Origin: UMGS1696 sp963643035
Lineage (GTDB): Bacteria > Bacillota > Clostridia > Oscillospirales > CAG-272
NCBI GenBank assembly: GCA_963643035.1
Contig: CAVIKO010000007.1
Location: 6,568 to 70,567 of the forward strand
DNA: 64,000 nucleotides
Direction: 5' to 3'
In this document: positions 54,168 through 62,813 of the stretch, piece by piece
Layout: every line of letters starts with the position of its first letter
Numbering within the stretch: the first letter of the stretch is position 1
Program-made: the position numbers and the translations under genes
The notes under the pieces: model-generated
Databases searched by the model: none
The model's input: only the letters and a program-made list of their open reading frames with translations
What the model was told of the DNA's origin: nothing

Positions 54168-54428
54168 ATCGAGATTTTGCGTCAAAAGCTTAAGATTGAA
54201 GTTTTTTTGATGCAATAGGTTTAGCGGAGTTTACCAAAAACAACCGTTCACAGTCTCGTTTCCCTTTTCCACAAAAATTTCACGATATTCTTCAACGAAA
54301 ATCCCGGACAGCTTCATATGATTGTCACATTGGGGCTGTATACTATAGGCACAAAGGATGAGGAGCAAGAAAATAGAAAAAATCGATCGCTAAGATCGAA
54401 ATGCTCCTTTCGGAAAGGAATAGTAACC
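54168..54428 (+). other. Intergenic region before the HtrA gene
   Basis: 261 nt. GTATACTATAGG at 54338-54349 is the same as at 52754-52765 in front of the VanY-like gene, where it overlaps the -10, so the HtrA promoter is probably here; its -35 is poor. Confidence 0.4.
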
Positions 54429-56096
54429 ATGAAAGAATTCTATGAAAATAACAACATGAACGAGAATGAGAACGTGAACAACAATGCCGCAAACGAGAAC
54501 GAAATAACGGCTAATGACAATAATAAGAACACCGACAATACCGAGAACGCGACGTCCGTGAACGGCACGGTAAGCAATACTCCGGCACAGGATACCGCCC
54601 CGCACGCACCGGTTGAGAATCCGTATCTCACGCAACAGAACGGCGCAAATCCGTCTCCGGCACAGAACAGCACGCCGCAGCAGAACCACATGCCGCAGAA
54701 TTCGTATCATACCAATCCGTACGGCACGCAGCAGCAGAACAACACGAACCCCAATCCCTACGGACAGAACCCATACTCCACACAGCAGAATAACACACAA
54801 CAAAACAGCAACCCGTATGGGCAGTATCAGCAGTACCAGCAGTATCAGCCGCGTCAGGGTGAAATTTCCTATCGTCCCACACAGCAGAATCAGAAGAAGA
54901 CACGCAAGAACGGTAAGGCAGGCTTCGTAGCTCTGGCAGTCGTCGGTGGGATTCTTCTCTCTACCGGTTTCGGTTTCGTTGGCTCCGCAATCGGCAACCA
55001 GTACTTCGCTCCGACAGCCACCGTTTCCGCGGAATCAGATGCCTCTGCAAACAGCACGAATTCGCCTACCGTGATCTATAAGGGCGTGGATACCGTAACC
55101 ACCTCGACTACTGCGGAAGGCGGCGATCTCACCAGCGCCCAGGTAGCCGCCCTGGTCAAGGATTCCGTTGTGGAGATCAACACCGAGTACACCACCGTCA
55201 GCCTGTGGTACCAGTATGTATCCGGCGGCGCGGGATCCGGCGTGATCATCTCCGAAGATGGTTATATCATCACGAACAACCACGTCATCTGCGGTAGTGA
55301 CGGCACCACGATCGCCGAAAAGATCACAGTACGCCTGACTGACGGTTCCGAATATGAGGCAACCGTCATCGGCACCGATGCGGACGCGGACATCGCTATC
55401 ATCAAGATCGACAAGACAGGTCTGACTGCCGCTGTGATGGGCGACAGTTCCAAACTCTCCGTCGGTGAGGACGTGATCGCAGTGGGTAACCCGCTCGGCG
55501 AGCTGGGCGGTTCTGTAACCAACGGCATCATCAGCGCACTCGACCGTGAGATCTCCGTCAACGGTGTGGAGATGAATCTTCTCCAGACAAATGCGGCGGT
55601 CAACCCGGGCAACTCCGGCGGCGGTCTGTTCAATATGCGCGGTGAACTCATCGGCATTGTGAACGCAAAATCCTCCGGTGACGGCGTGGAAGGTCTTGGC
55701 TTCGCGATTCCTGTTAACGATGCGCTGGACGTTGCGGAACAGCTCATGGAATACGGCTACGTAAAGGGTAAGGTTATCATCGGTATCAGCCTTTACGATG
55801 TCACGGACGCTTCTATGGCTCGTTACCTTGGCCTGTCCGGCTACGGCACCTATATCACCGAGGTCACGGAAGGCTACAATGACGATGTACTCAAGATCGG
55901 CGACAGAATCATCTCCATCAACGGCGAAGAGATCAGCTCCAGCGAGGATGTGACCGCCATCGTGAAGAAGGCTTCCGTTGGCGACAAGCTCACATTCCAG
56001 GTATCGCGTCAGGGCAAGATCACCGAGGTGGAGGTCACCTGCTATGAAAAGGTACCGGAATCCACGGGAACCGAGCTGCCGATTACCAGAGGCTAA
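54429..56096 (+). CDS. HtrA/DegP-family membrane-anchored serine protease
   Basis: 555 residues. A cytoplasmic tail of ~155 residues very rich in Asn, Gln and Pro leads to one membrane helix (GFVALAVVGGILLSTGFGFVG). The trypsin-like domain carries the triad: His in ITNNHVI, Asp in DADADIAIIKID and Ser in NPGNSGGGLFN. One PDZ domain lies near the end (YGTYITEVTEGYNDDVLKIGDRIISINGEEI). It degrades misfolded exported proteins. AAAGGAA lies 10 nt before the ATG at 54429. A terminator follows, then a two-component system. Confidence 0.93.
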   Translation: MKEFYENNNMNENENVNNNAANENEITANDNNKNTDNTENATSVNGTVSNTPAQDTAPHAPVENPYLTQQNGANPSPAQNSTPQQNHMPQNSYHTNPYGTQQQNNTNPNPYGQNPYSTQQNNTQQNSNPYGQYQQYQQYQPRQGEISYRPTQQNQKKTRKNGKAGFVALAVVGGILLSTGFGFVGSAIGNQYFAPTATVSAESDASANSTNSPTVIYKGVDTVTTSTTAEGGDLTSAQVAALVKDSVVEINTEYTTVSLWYQYVSGGAGSGVIISEDGYIITNNHVICGSDGTTIAEKITVRLTDGSEYEATVIGTDADADIAIIKIDKTGLTAAVMGDSSKLSVGEDVIAVGNPLGELGGSVTNGIISALDREISVNGVEMNLLQTNAAVNPGNSGGGLFNMRGELIGIVNAKSSGDGVEGLGFAIPVNDALDVAEQLMEYGYVKGKVIIGISLYDVTDASMARYLGLSGYGTYITEVTEGYNDDVLKIGDRIISINGEEISSSEDVTAIVKKASVGDKLTFQVSRQGKITEVEVTCYEKVPESTGTELPITRG

Positions 56097-56114
56097 ACGA
56101 ATCCAGAGGAAAAC

Positions 56115-56152
56115 AGGGGATCGGCTCATCACTGATCCCCCTTTGCCTTTTC
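56115..56152 (+). terminator. Terminator after the HtrA gene
   Basis: GGGGATC and GATCCCC arms around an 11-nt loop, then CTTTGCCTTTT. Confidence 0.8.
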
Positions 56153-56338
56153 TGTTCTCCTGTGTACGGATTACGGAATCCATTGCGTTTTGCGCCAAAA
56201 AGCGCGGGATACCGCCCGCGGGAATCCCCACCGTTAGACCTGCAGAAATAACCCGAAACCAGCGTTTTCCGAAACCAATGACTTTCTTTCCTTATTATTC
56301 TGACCCATTTTTTATCACCCGAAAGGAGCATCTGACCT

Positions 56339-57046
56339 ATGGGATACCATATTCTTGTCGTAGACGATGAAGAAATGATCCGCAAGCTGATCGCAAAATA
56401 CGCCGTGTACGAGGGACACACCATCACCGAGGCAAAGGACGGCATGGAAGCGGTTCAGCTATGTAAGGAAAACAAATTCGATATTATGATTATCGATATT
56501 ATGATGCCTGAGCTGGACGGCTTTTCCGCATGCCGGGAGATCCGCAAATTCTCCCAGCTTCCGATCATCATGCTCTCCGCACGCGGGGAGGAATACGACA
56601 AGATCAACGGCTTTGAGTTGGGGATCGACGACTACGTGGTCAAGCCATTCTCACCGAAGGAGTTGATGCTCCGGGTGGATGCCGTAATGAAGCGCACACA
56701 GGGGCGACTCTCCGGTGAGTCTGCTGCGGAATCACAACCCAACGAGATCGTCTCCTTAGCAGACGGCGGACTGCAGGCGGATCTAACCGCGCGGATTGTA
56801 TACGTGGACGGCAAGCGCGCTGATATGACTCCAAAAGAGTATGATCTTTTCTTCTACATGCTCAAAAATAAAAATATCGCCCTGACCCGGGAGAAGCTGA
56901 TCTGCGAGGTCTGGGGTTACGACTATTTCGGCGACGACCGAACGCTCGACACACACATCAAATTGCTGCGCAAGAGTCTCGGCAAATACGCGAAATACAT
57001 CGTGACGCTGAGAGGAGTTGGTTATCGTTTTGACGCGGAGCAATGA
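56339..57046 (+). CDS. OmpR/PhoB-family response regulator
   Basis: 235 residues. The receiver domain has the acidic pocket VVDDEE and phospho-acceptor D53 in MIIDIMMPELDG, plus the late Lys in DDYVVKPFSPKEL. The C-terminal winged helix is shown by TPKEYDLFFYML, WGYDYFGDDRTLDTHIKLLRKSLG and TLRGVGYRF. It partners the kinase whose frame overlaps its end. The target genes are unknown; the upstream HtrA gene is a candidate because envelope-stress systems often sit beside their protease. Confidence 0.93.
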   Translation: MGYHILVVDDEEMIRKLIAKYAVYEGHTITEAKDGMEAVQLCKENKFDIMIIDIMMPELDGFSACREIRKFSQLPIIMLSARGEEYDKINGFELGIDDYVVKPFSPKELMLRVDAVMKRTQGRLSGESAAESQPNEIVSLADGGLQADLTARIVYVDGKRADMTPKEYDLFFYMLKNKNIALTREKLICEVWGYDYFGDDRTLDTHIKLLRKSLGKYAKYIVTLRGVGYRFDAEQ

Positions 57047-57089
57047 TATAGCGGAGGGAACTGTAAATAAACACCCGCTCCGCCATCCG

Positions 57090-58568
57090 ATGACAATGCG
57101 CACACGGTTGCTATTGTCGTTCGGCGCGTTCATCGTGGTGGTGATTGGAGCGATCTGGCTCTTCCAGACATTCTTCATGGACAGCATGTACCACACTGTA
57201 AAACTGCGTGAGCTCCATCGCGGGGTATCCGAAATGGAGGAAGTAATCGCCACATTGGATGAGATGGCGGATACAGTGGAAACAGAGGACAAGGCGGAAG
57301 CAATTGAAAATGAACTGCGGAACACAGCGGCATCGGTGACACAGGAATCTAATATGTGCCTATCGGTATTCACAATCCGACAGGGTTACGCGGCAGAGGT
57401 GATTCGCGAGCATTCCAACGTATTCTGCTTTGTCCACAATATGCTCTCATCGGAGCAGCTGAGCAGGATCTATGTGAGCGCACAGGAAGGCGGCGGTTCG
57501 TTTGAGGAAGAATTCGCAATCGCTTCTCTCTTTCGCCCGGATGATGAGGATGTAGATGCGGATGCCATTGAGCGGACGCGGAGCGTGATCCACGCAGGGT
57601 TGAATGAGGACGGCGACATACTCTATATCATCAACATGCAGATCGCGCCGTTGAACGCCACGGTATCGGTACTCCGGATGCAGCTTGTCCTGATTTCTGT
57701 GCTGATGGTGCTGCTTGGCGCGGGCATGGCGTTTGCTCTATCGGCGTATTTTGCGCGTCCGCTTACGAAAATGAGCGGCGAGGCAGCGCAGCTTGCGATG
57801 GGAAACTACAATGTCCACTTCGATGGTGGAAATTGCAGTGAGACGGTACAGTTGTCGGAAACATTGAACCGTGCAGCCCAGGAGCTATCGTCCCTCGACA
57901 AAATGCAGAAGGATCTGGTAGCGAACATTTCCCACGATCTGCGCACCCCTCTGACGATGATCTCCGGTTACAGCGAGATGATCCGCGACATTCCGGGAGA
58001 AGCAACAGCGGAAAATATGCAGGTGATTATTGACGAAACGGCACGCCTCACCTCCCTTGTGAACGATTTGTTGGAGGTATCACGTTTTCAAAATGGGGTT
58101 GTGGTTCTCCATCCGGCGCGATTCAATCTTACAGAGGTACTCCGCGAAACGCTTGACCGCTACAGTCGGCTACGGGAGCGCGAGGGTTACGACATTCGTC
58201 TGGAGGCAATGTCGGATGTATTCGTGAACACAGATCGTGAACGGATTCTGCAGGTAGTCTACAATCTGATGAACAATGCGGTGAACTATGCGGGAGACGA
58301 CAAGCAGGTGATCGTGCGACAGGAGATCGCGGATGGCTATGTGACAATTTCCGTGATCGACCACGGTATTGGTATTGCTGAAGACAAGCTGCCCCTCGTC
58401 TGGGAACGCTATTACAAGGTACACGACTACCACAAACGCGCCGACATGGGTACCGGACTCGGTCTATCGATCGTCAAAAACATCCTCGTCCTGGCAGGAG
58501 CGCGCTTTGGCGTTCAATCCACCCCCGGTTCTGGCACTCGCTTCTGGTTCTCTTTACCGACAGATTGA
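57090..58568 (+). CDS. HAMP-domain sensor histidine kinase
   Basis: 492 residues from the chosen start. Two membrane helices (LLLSFGAFIVVVIGAIWLF, and VLISVLMVLLGAGMAFALSAY) flank an extracellular sensor of ~180 residues. HAMP follows (YFARPLTKMSGEAAQLAMGNYNV), then the phospho-His in NISHDLRTPLTM and ATPase boxes NLMNNAVNYA, DHGIGIAEDKL and GTGLGLSIVKNI. The start is uncertain: the frame is open into the regulator gene, GGAGGG is 31 nt before ATG 57090, and no start codon lies at normal distance from it. Confidence 0.9.
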   Translation: MTMRTRLLLSFGAFIVVVIGAIWLFQTFFMDSMYHTVKLRELHRGVSEMEEVIATLDEMADTVETEDKAEAIENELRNTAASVTQESNMCLSVFTIRQGYAAEVIREHSNVFCFVHNMLSSEQLSRIYVSAQEGGGSFEEEFAIASLFRPDDEDVDADAIERTRSVIHAGLNEDGDILYIINMQIAPLNATVSVLRMQLVLISVLMVLLGAGMAFALSAYFARPLTKMSGEAAQLAMGNYNVHFDGGNCSETVQLSETLNRAAQELSSLDKMQKDLVANISHDLRTPLTMISGYSEMIRDIPGEATAENMQVIIDETARLTSLVNDLLEVSRFQNGVVVLHPARFNLTEVLRETLDRYSRLREREGYDIRLEAMSDVFVNTDRERILQVVYNLMNNAVNYAGDDKQVIVRQEIADGYVTISVIDHGIGIAEDKLPLVWERYYKVHDYHKRADMGTGLGLSIVKNILVLAGARFGVQSTPGSGTRFWFSLPTD

Positions 58569-58615
58569 TCTTGTACATGCGCTCGACACTCGACACTCGA
58601 TGGGGGAAAAAACGG

Positions 58616-58678
58616 AAAACGCGGCTTTTTGAATCAGTGAATCCTTTGGATTTCATTGAGCAAGAAGCCGCGTTTTTA
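58616..58678. terminator. Bidirectional terminator between the kinase gene and metK
   Basis: AAAACGCGGCTT and AAGCCGCGTTTT arms separated by a long A/T-rich loop that holds GAATCAGTGAATCC, similar to the repeat near 39140. Confidence 0.8.
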
Positions 58679-58692
58679 ATTTTCTTCGTAAT

Positions 58693-59871
58693 TTACAGTC
58701 TTTCTTGGATCGCTGGAACCAGGTCAATGGCTTCCCATGGTGCGTGGAGGTCTTCACGACCCATGTGACCATAGGCGGCGAGATCCCCGTAGATCGGACG
58801 GCGGAGGTTGAATTTCGCAATAATCGCGGCGGGGCGCATATCCACCAGATCCATCACAAGCTGTTCGAGGATCGCATCGGACTTCACACCGGTACCAAAC
58901 GTATCCACACGCACAGATACCGGATGTGCCACACCGATCGCATAGGCAATCTGCACCTCGCACTTCCGTGCAGCTCCGGCGGCAACGAGATTTTTCGCAA
59001 TATAGCGCGCCATATAGGATGCACTGCGATCCACCTTCGTCGGATCTTTGCCGGAGAAACAGCCGCCGCCGTGCCGTGCATATCCGCCATAGGTGTCTAC
59101 GATGATCTTCCGTCCGGTTAGCCCTGTGTCGCCCATCGGTCCTCCGATCACAAACCGCCCCGTCGGATTCACGTATACCTTCGTTTCCGCGTCAAACATC
59201 TCTTTCGGTATGATCGGCAGAATAACCTCTCGGAGAATGTCCGCGTAAATCTTGGAAAGCTCCACACCCGGATCGTGCTGCGAAGATACTACCACTGTTT
59301 CCACACGTACAGGACGGTCGTTTTCGTCATATTCCACGGTCACCTGTGTTTTTCCATCCGGACGGAGATAGGGAAGCACTCCCGATTTGCGTACCGCTGT
59401 CAGCTTCTTTGCCAATGCGTGGGCAAGAGAAATCGGCAGCGGCATCAGTTCCGGCGTTTCATCGCATGCGTATCCGAACATCAAGCCCTGATCGCCCGCT
59501 CCCGTGTCAAACTCGTCTGTATCTGCGCCGTTCTTTGCCTCCATGGACTTGTCCACACCGAGCGCAATGTCCGGGGACTGCTCGTGGATCGAGTTGATCA
59601 CTGCACATGTCGAGCCGTCAAAGCCGTATTTTGCCCGATCGTAGCCAATATCCAAAACCGTCTTACGCACCACGGCCTGAATATCCACATACGCATTTGT
59701 TGTGATCTCCCCCATGACCATTACAAGGCCCGTCGTGCAGGTCGTCTCGCAAGCTACACGGGACATCGGATCCGCTTTCAACATTTCGTCGAGAATCCGA
59801 TCGGAGATTTGGTCGCAGATTTTATCGGGATGCCCTTCCGTCACGGATTCACTGGTAAACAAACGTTTCAT
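58693..59871 (-). CDS. metK: S-adenosylmethionine synthetase
   Basis: 392 residues. Makes SAM from methionine and ATP. FTSESVTEGHPDKICDQISD at the N-terminus, GAGDQGLMFGYACDETPE, and GGGCFSGKDPTKVDRSASY are the family signatures. ATG at 59871 is 4 nt from GGAGG; the frame extends up through the riboswitch to 60018 but that part is noncoding. Expression should be switched off by SAM through the S-box and attenuator upstream. Confidence 0.97.
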   Translation of the reverse strand: MKRLFTSESVTEGHPDKICDQISDRILDEMLKADPMSRVACETTCTTGLVMVMGEITTNAYVDIQAVVRKTVLDIGYDRAKYGFDGSTCAVINSIHEQSPDIALGVDKSMEAKNGADTDEFDTGAGDQGLMFGYACDETPELMPLPISLAHALAKKLTAVRKSGVLPYLRPDGKTQVTVEYDENDRPVRVETVVVSSQHDPGVELSKIYADILREVILPIIPKEMFDAETKVYVNPTGRFVIGGPMGDTGLTGRKIIVDTYGGYARHGGGCFSGKDPTKVDRSASYMARYIAKNLVAAGAARKCEVQIAYAIGVAHPVSVRVDTFGTGVKSDAILEQLVMDLVDMRPAAIIAKFNLRRPIYGDLAAYGHMGREDLHAPWEAIDLVPAIQERL

Positions 59872-59900
59872 ATTTCCTCCAAAATGGATGCATATTTCAA

Positions 59901-59933
59901 CAAAAAAGCTCTCATACCGCACAGCATGAGAAC
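59901..59933 (-). terminator. Attenuator terminator of the SAM-I riboswitch
   Basis: Minus strand TTCTCAT and ATGAGAG arms around a 10-nt loop, then CTTTTTTG, 30 nt before metK. The left arm overlaps sequence that could instead pair with the aptamer end. Confidence 0.8.
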
Positions 59934-59954
59934 CGGAACAATTCATCGATTCAC

Positions 59955-60053
59955 CATTCTCATCTGTCAGGAATTGGCACCTTGTCTCACGTTTTTCGCT
60001 CGATAGGTTGCCGGGCATCGCAGGGCCAGTCCCTCCGCCGCTCTTGATAAGAA
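59955..60053 (-). promoter_or_regulatory. SAM-I (S-box) riboswitch
   Basis: On the minus strand the conserved core is present in order: CTTATCAAGAGCGG, CGGAGGGACTGGCCC, GATGCCCGGCAACC, AAGGTGCCAATTCC and CAGATGAGAA closing P1. This is the class that binds S-adenosylmethionine and stops transcription of methionine and SAM genes. Confidence 0.95.
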
Positions 60054-60089
60054 AGTTTCGGATGTGAAGACTCCTTTATTTTCAACTAT

Positions 60090-60118
60090 AGTATACCACA
60101 AATCCGCATTCACCGCAA
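60090..60118 (-). promoter_or_regulatory. Predicted promoter of metK
   Basis: Minus strand TTGCGG, 17-bp spacer, TATACT, about 40 nt before the aptamer. Confidence 0.7.
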
Positions 60119-60173
60119 TAGGCACTCTGCACGATCTGCAACGGCATACCTCCTTCATACTGCACATTTATGT

Positions 60174-60206
60174 ACAAAAAGCCGACAGATTTCTCCATCG
60201 GCTCTC
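60174..60206 (-). terminator. Terminator after ribU
   Basis: Minus strand GAGCCGA and TCGGCTT arms around a 12-nt loop, then TTTTG. Confidence 0.75.
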
Positions 60207-60237
60207 TGCCAATTCCATTTGCTTTACGTATATCCGC

Positions 60238-60876
60238 TCAACGTATCGTGAAACTTCCGTTCAGCGCGATAAAGAAATAGAAGAGACACGCAATCACGAT
60301 CGCGGCTGAAATCAACGGAACGAGAATTCTACGCCGCGCTTGCGCTGCTGCCGGAAGCCCCGCGTGGATCGAGTCCACGGAAATCGGCGCGCGTTTGGGC
60401 AGAAATCCGGCGGAAATCAACGCCTTTGTCACAGGCTTGTACAGCAGAAAGACTACGGCGCTGTTGAAAATCGTTTTCGTTACATTGAACGGCAGGAGGA
60501 GAGTTGGAATCAGAGCGATCACCTCTGCCGTTTCCACGTGCATATACGCCGGCGTGATGACGCAATTTGCGCCGATCATGATCGCCACCGTTGCTACCGA
60601 TGCAGATGCGATCCCAACGATAGCCCCCTGCATTGTTCTATGTCGCTGATAGATCGCACTTCCGACACAGACGTAGGTCAGACTGGACAGCAGGTTCATC
60701 ACAAATCCGTACACCCCTGTCGAGCTGATTGTGACAAGCTCTACGAGGCAAACGATGACCGCCATGGCAGTTCCCGCGACCGGCCCGAGACTCATTGCCC
60801 CCACCGCCATCACCGCGTCCTTCAGTTCAAAAGAGAGAAAAGACACGCGGAAATGGAGCAGCACACAGCATACATA
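60238..60876 (-). CDS. ribU: ECF transporter S component, riboflavin type; 5' end lost in a scaffold gap
   Basis: About 212 residues visible. Substrate-binding membrane subunit of an energy-coupling-factor importer for riboflavin; it needs shared EcfA1, EcfA2 and EcfT encoded elsewhere. VSFLSFELKDAVMAVGAMSLGP, then GVYGFVMNLLSSLTYVCVGS fit RibU. There are about five membrane helices in the visible part. The true start is inside the 39 N at 60877-60915: the open frame continues to the gap, and TAGGAG at its far edge (60916-60922) is probably the binding site, so roughly the first 10 residues are missing. The FMN riboswitch upstream supports the riboflavin assignment. Confidence 0.85.
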   Translation of the reverse strand, partial: YVCCVLLHFRVSFLSFELKDAVMAVGAMSLGPVAGTAMAVIVCLVELVTISSTGVYGFVMNLLSSLTYVCVGSAIYQRHRTMQGAIVGIASASVATVAIMIGANCVITPAYMHVETAEVIALIPTLLLPFNVTKTIFNSAVVFLLYKPVTKALISAGFLPKRAPISVDSIHAGLPAAAQARRRILVPLISAAIVIACLFYFFIALNGSFTIR

Positions 60877-60939
60877 NNNNNNNNNNNNNNNNNNNNNNNN
60901 NNNNNNNNNNNNNNNCTCCTATATTTGGTAAATATAAGG

Positions 60940-60981
60940 AGAAAAGTCCCCGATTGCCTAAGAAAGAATGGCATCGGGGAC
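60940..60981 (-). terminator. Attenuator terminator of the FMN riboswitch
   Basis: Minus strand GTCCCCGAT and ATCGGGGAC arms with inner GCC/GGC pairing, then TTTTCTCC. Confidence 0.85.
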
Positions 60982-61011
60982 ATATACGGCTTGGAAGATT
61001 CGTTCCAGAGC

Positions 61012-61145
61012 CATTTCTCCCGTCCGGACTGTCACCGTCGGTGCAGGAATCACACCTGCTCGGCACACGCGCTATGGCAATACGCACAGTTTCGTGTGTT
61101 CGCGGACTATACCGCCGGTAAGGAATTGCACCTATCCCCGAAATT
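61012..61145 (-). promoter_or_regulatory. FMN (RFN) riboswitch
   Basis: On the minus strand the conserved RFN pieces appear in order: TTCGGGGATAGGTGCAATTC, CCTTACCGGCGGT, ATAGTCCGCGA, GCAGGTGTGATTCCTGCACC, GACGGTGACAGTCCGG and ATGGGAGA-like GACGGGAGAAA. It senses FMN and turns off riboflavin genes. Confidence 0.95.
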
Positions 61146-61221
61146 TGTTTCGTTTAGGATGCGCCGATGAGATGGAAATTAAGGGATTCTTGATGCGAAA
61201 TCCATCTGAAATCAGCATTTT

Positions 61222-62709
61222 TTAGTCTTCAATATTCGCGATGAATTTGTCCATCGCGGTCTGCATGGTCGATTTGATTTTTTCGAATTTAGATGCGAAA
61301 TCAGCGTTCTGCGTCGTGGTCAGACCGGAGAGCGTGCTGAACAGCCCGCCCCAGTTGTACGCCACGGACTGATCGATGGTCCGGTTTTCCAGAATGATCG
61401 CCAGCATATCGCGGCTTTCCTCATCGCTCATGTATTTTCTCTGGAGTGCGACGTTGAAATACGCGGGGGTGAGGGTCTTCATGCTTTCAAACGCCATAGC
61501 TTCCAACACAAATCCGGTGTCGGCAACGTTCTGGTTGGAGACCGGTATCGTGACCGTGGAGCAGTTGCTCTGATTGATCGTCGTCCAGTAGTTACTCTGC
61601 GCTTCGTCCAGCTTCGGCAGCGGCAGGAGTCCGTATTCGCTTTCCATATCGCGCATCAGGGTGTACGTCAAAAGCCCTGCAACGTAGAAAAGCGAGAGAT
61701 CGTTGCGGAAATTACCGCGAATCAGGTCGCTCCATACATTCGAGTAGGTATTCTGCGCACGTTCCACAACAAGGGTGGAATTTTTGTCCTGCTGGATTTG
61801 CAGCACTTCTTCTATGACGGAATACACGCGATCCGTCGGCAACTGGATCGCGGGCATATCGTTCTCATCTTTTACAATGAAGTGCTCTCCGGAGGAGAAG
61901 AAAAGAAATCCTGTATTTTCAGCACCGCCGACCGTTCCCCACAGATCGTTGTCGTCCATCTGTCCGTTGCCGTCGAGATCCTGCGCAGCCGCAGACGACA
62001 GCGTATAAAATGCGTCATACGTCCACTTCCCCGCACGCACGGTATCGTAAGGCATTTCAAACCCGTTGTTTTCCATCAACACTTTGTTGAAGAACACCGC
62101 CCATGTAGCGTTGTTGTCCATGATGTTGATGTCGCCCATAGCATTGTAGAGCTTGCCGCCGATGGAGAGATCCTTCGCGATGACGCCATCCCACCAATCC
62201 TGCGACAGATCGAGATTTTCCACTTCATTCAGATTGTATAGGACGCTTTTCGGAATGATCGTCGCAGAATCCGAGAGATTGAGCATCGCGACCTGATAGG
62301 TATCGTCTCCGCTTTGCGCCAGTTTGTTTAGCGTGGAAGCAAGATCCTCACCACTGCCGCTGGGCGTTTCCGATATGGTGAAATTGTATGTATCTGCAAG
62401 GGTCAGATTCCGGTTGTAGACAGCATCGTTGATGACCTCTCCGGTCTGTTCAGCGGAGTATATCTCTACAGAGTAATTGTTGGCATTCCGTTCGATCCCC
62501 ATGACATAGAAATGGAAATCTTTTCCTTCCAAATCTCTGTCCGGCAGATCACTCGTCAGCTCTGTTTCCGTTTCGGTCTGCACAGCAGTTTCGATGGAAG
62601 GGTTGTCCTGCGCATTTTTAGATTTTGTCGTATTGTCCGTTTCTGTTGTTCCGCAGGATGGCAATAGCATTGCAATGGTGAGCAGTACAGCTAAATTCTT
62701 TTTGTTCAT
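61222..62709 (-). CDS. Extracellular solute-binding lipoprotein, copy 3
   Basis: 495 residues. Lipobox LPSC with cleavage before C19, then a Thr/Ser/Asn-rich linker to about residue 55. The mature part resembles the two lipoproteins at 23637 and 25161 in layout: AEQTGEVINDAVYNRNLTLAD, LDLSQDWWDGVIAKDLSIGGKLY, AGKWTYDAFYTLSSAAAQDLDGNGQMDDND. Sugar or peptide ligand unknown; no permease gene adjoins. AGGAG lies 9 nt before the ATG. It lies downstream of tuf beyond a weak terminator. Confidence 0.88.
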   Translation of the reverse strand: MNKKNLAVLLTIAMLLPSCGTTETDNTTKSKNAQDNPSIETAVQTETETELTSDLPDRDLEGKDFHFYVMGIERNANNYSVEIYSAEQTGEVINDAVYNRNLTLADTYNFTISETPSGSGEDLASTLNKLAQSGDDTYQVAMLNLSDSATIIPKSVLYNLNEVENLDLSQDWWDGVIAKDLSIGGKLYNAMGDINIMDNNATWAVFFNKVLMENNGFEMPYDTVRAGKWTYDAFYTLSSAAAQDLDGNGQMDDNDLWGTVGGAENTGFLFFSSGEHFIVKDENDMPAIQLPTDRVYSVIEEVLQIQQDKNSTLVVERAQNTYSNVWSDLIRGNFRNDLSLFYVAGLLTYTLMRDMESEYGLLPLPKLDEAQSNYWTTINQSNCSTVTIPVSNQNVADTGFVLEAMAFESMKTLTPAYFNVALQRKYMSDEESRDMLAIILENRTIDQSVAYNWGGLFSTLSGLTTTQNADFASKFEKIKSTMQTAMDKFIANIED

Positions 62710-62721
62710 GATACGAAACTC

Positions 62722-62768
62722 CTAAATGCAAAGCAAGGCTGATAGGGAACCCATCAGCCTTGTACTTT
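62722..62768 (-). terminator. Probable terminator after tuf
   Basis: AAGGCTGAT and ATCAGCCTT arms around a short loop. The T-content after it on the minus strand is modest, so read-through into the lipoprotein gene is possible. Confidence 0.55.
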
Positions 62769-62813
62769 TACCCGGAATTCTTCCCTAGGAAAAATTACGG
62801 TTATGAACGGCAA

